From the NCBI GenBank assembly GCA_028876695.1, contig JAGWRH010000381.1, positions 1-5,418 of the forward strand: a DNA stretch of 5,418 bases, written 5' to 3'. Made by a program: the position numbers and the translations under genes. Origin of the DNA: Acidobacteriota bacterium (GTDB taxonomy: Bacteria; Acidobacteriota; Terriglobia; Acidiferrales; UBA7541). A model generated the notes under the pieces. That model saw only the letters and a list, made by a program, of their open reading frames with translations, did no database searches and was not told the origin of the DNA. Below are positions 5,172 to 5,418 of this stretch, piece by piece. Within the stretch, counting starts at the first letter, position 1, and the number at the start of each line of letters is the position of its first letter.

Positions 5172-5194
5172 TAAGGCGAATATAAGGCGAAATA
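5172..5194 (+). repeat. Tandem repeat TAAGGCGAATA / TAAGGCGAAATA before dnaB
   Basis: An 11-bp unit (5172-5182) is followed directly by a 12-bp copy with one extra A (5183-5194). The second copy supplies the only Shine-Dalgarno-like bases (AAGG, 5184-5187), 10 nt before ATG 5198. The first copy overlaps the palindrome CGCCTaAGGCG (5168-5178). Confidence 0.55.
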
Positions 5195-5197
5195 TAC

Positions 5198-5418
5198 ATG
5201 CCTGCTGAAACGACCATCGAGCGGCCTCTGCCGCATTACCTGGTTGCGGAGAAGACTCTTCTGGGCGTAGTTCTGCTCAACAATGCCGCCTTGGTTGGCG
5301 CGCTTGAAAAGGGTCTGACCTCGGACGATTTCTTCCTTCCCGAGCACCGCAACGTATTCGACGCCATGATGCAGCTCGACGAAGGCCGCAAGCCCATCGA
5401 CGCCGTCACCGTCACCGA
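5198..5418 (+). CDS. dnaB: Replicative DNA helicase DnaB, N-terminal part (3' end outside window)
   Basis: DnaB is the hexameric helicase that unwinds DNA at the replication fork and binds primase. The window holds the first 73 codons plus two bases. Residues 11-34 (LPHYLVAEKTLLG, then VLLNNAALVG) and 41-60 (TSDDFFLPEHRNVFDAMMQL), followed by GRKPIDAVTVT at 63-73, are the conserved start of the DnaB N-terminal domain that forms the hexamer collar and contacts primase. The linker and RecA-like ATPase domain lie beyond the window. ATG 5198 gives a lead of ten residues before LPH, normal for the family. The ribosome binding site is weak (AAGG at 5184-5187). The place after rpsF-rpsR-rplI is the classic arrangement. 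The 234-bp gap suggests its own control. Confidence 0.94.
   Translation, partial: MPAETTIERPLPHYLVAEKTLLGVVLLNNAALVGALEKGLTSDDFFLPEHRNVFDAMMQLDEGRKPIDAVTVT

Larger units (their letters stand above)
4964..5197 (+). promoter_or_regulatory. dnaB upstream non-coding region
   Basis: This 234-bp stretch is by far the longest gap in the window. I find no convincing gene in it on either strand. It contains a DnaA box, an A/T-rich patch (about 5007-5034), two copies of a 10-bp palindrome, a candidate sigma70 promoter and a tandem repeat at the dnaB start. It probably carries an independent promoter for dnaB and perhaps the 3' end of the ribosomal-protein transcript, although no clear intrinsic terminator is visible. 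Confidence 0.6.

Noticed and set aside
4964..5197. Replication origin in the DnaA-box region
   Set aside because: One full DnaA box plus a partial copy in 234 bp is far fewer than typical origins, and no dnaA, dnaN or gidA gene is present. Regulation of dnaB is the simpler reading.

Overview
This window is a GC-rich, gene-dense stretch of bacterial chromosome with every gene on the + strand. It holds conserved housekeeping genes in the order TPR-repeat protein (3' end) - ispE - prs - rplY (long CTC form) - pth - rpsF - rpsR - rplI - dnaB (5' end). The set points to a free-living bacterium with the non-mevalonate isoprenoid pathway. The gene order, the GC content and the style of the Prs and IspE proteins recall Acidobacteriota, but this is an impression without a database search; other deeply branching Gram-negative phyla are possible.

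Layout. Positions 1-309 are the end of a tetratricopeptide-repeat protein. ispE (320-1216) follows after 10 nt, and prs (1226-2170, TTG start) after another 9 nt, so these three are probably cotranscribed. A 69-nt gap with a perfect 8-bp GC hairpin separates prs from rplY (2240-2962). A 59-nt gap leads to pth (3022-3609). A 45-nt gap with a stable hairpin just before the ribosome binding site leads to rpsF (3655-4059). rpsR (4078-4446) follows after 18 nt. rplI comes next; its start is better placed at 4517 than at 4511. The only sizeable non-coding stretch is 4964-5197 (234 bp), ahead of dnaB. dnaB begins at 5198 and runs off the end of the window.

How the genes fit together. IspE feeds isoprenoid precursors and Prs makes PRPP for nucleotide, His and Trp synthesis. 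bL25, bS6, bS18 and bL9 are ribosomal proteins, and Pth recycles peptidyl-tRNA. DnaB is the replicative helicase. The window therefore groups precursor supply, translation and replication. The rpsF-rpsR-rplI-dnaB order is ancient and widespread. Here it has no ssb or priB between rpsF and rpsR.

I see no mobile element, CRISPR array, tRNA, rRNA, toxin-antitoxin or defence genes, and nothing that amounts to a new system. The part most worth a second look is the dnaB upstream region. It carries a perfect DnaA-box consensus (4985-4993), two identical 10-bp palindromes (5046-5055 and 5087-5096) that bracket a plausible sigma70-type promoter, and a short tandem repeat next to the dnaB start codon. 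Smaller points of interest are the intergenic hairpins, an altered glycine loop in Pth, and low-complexity extensions on bL25 and bS18.
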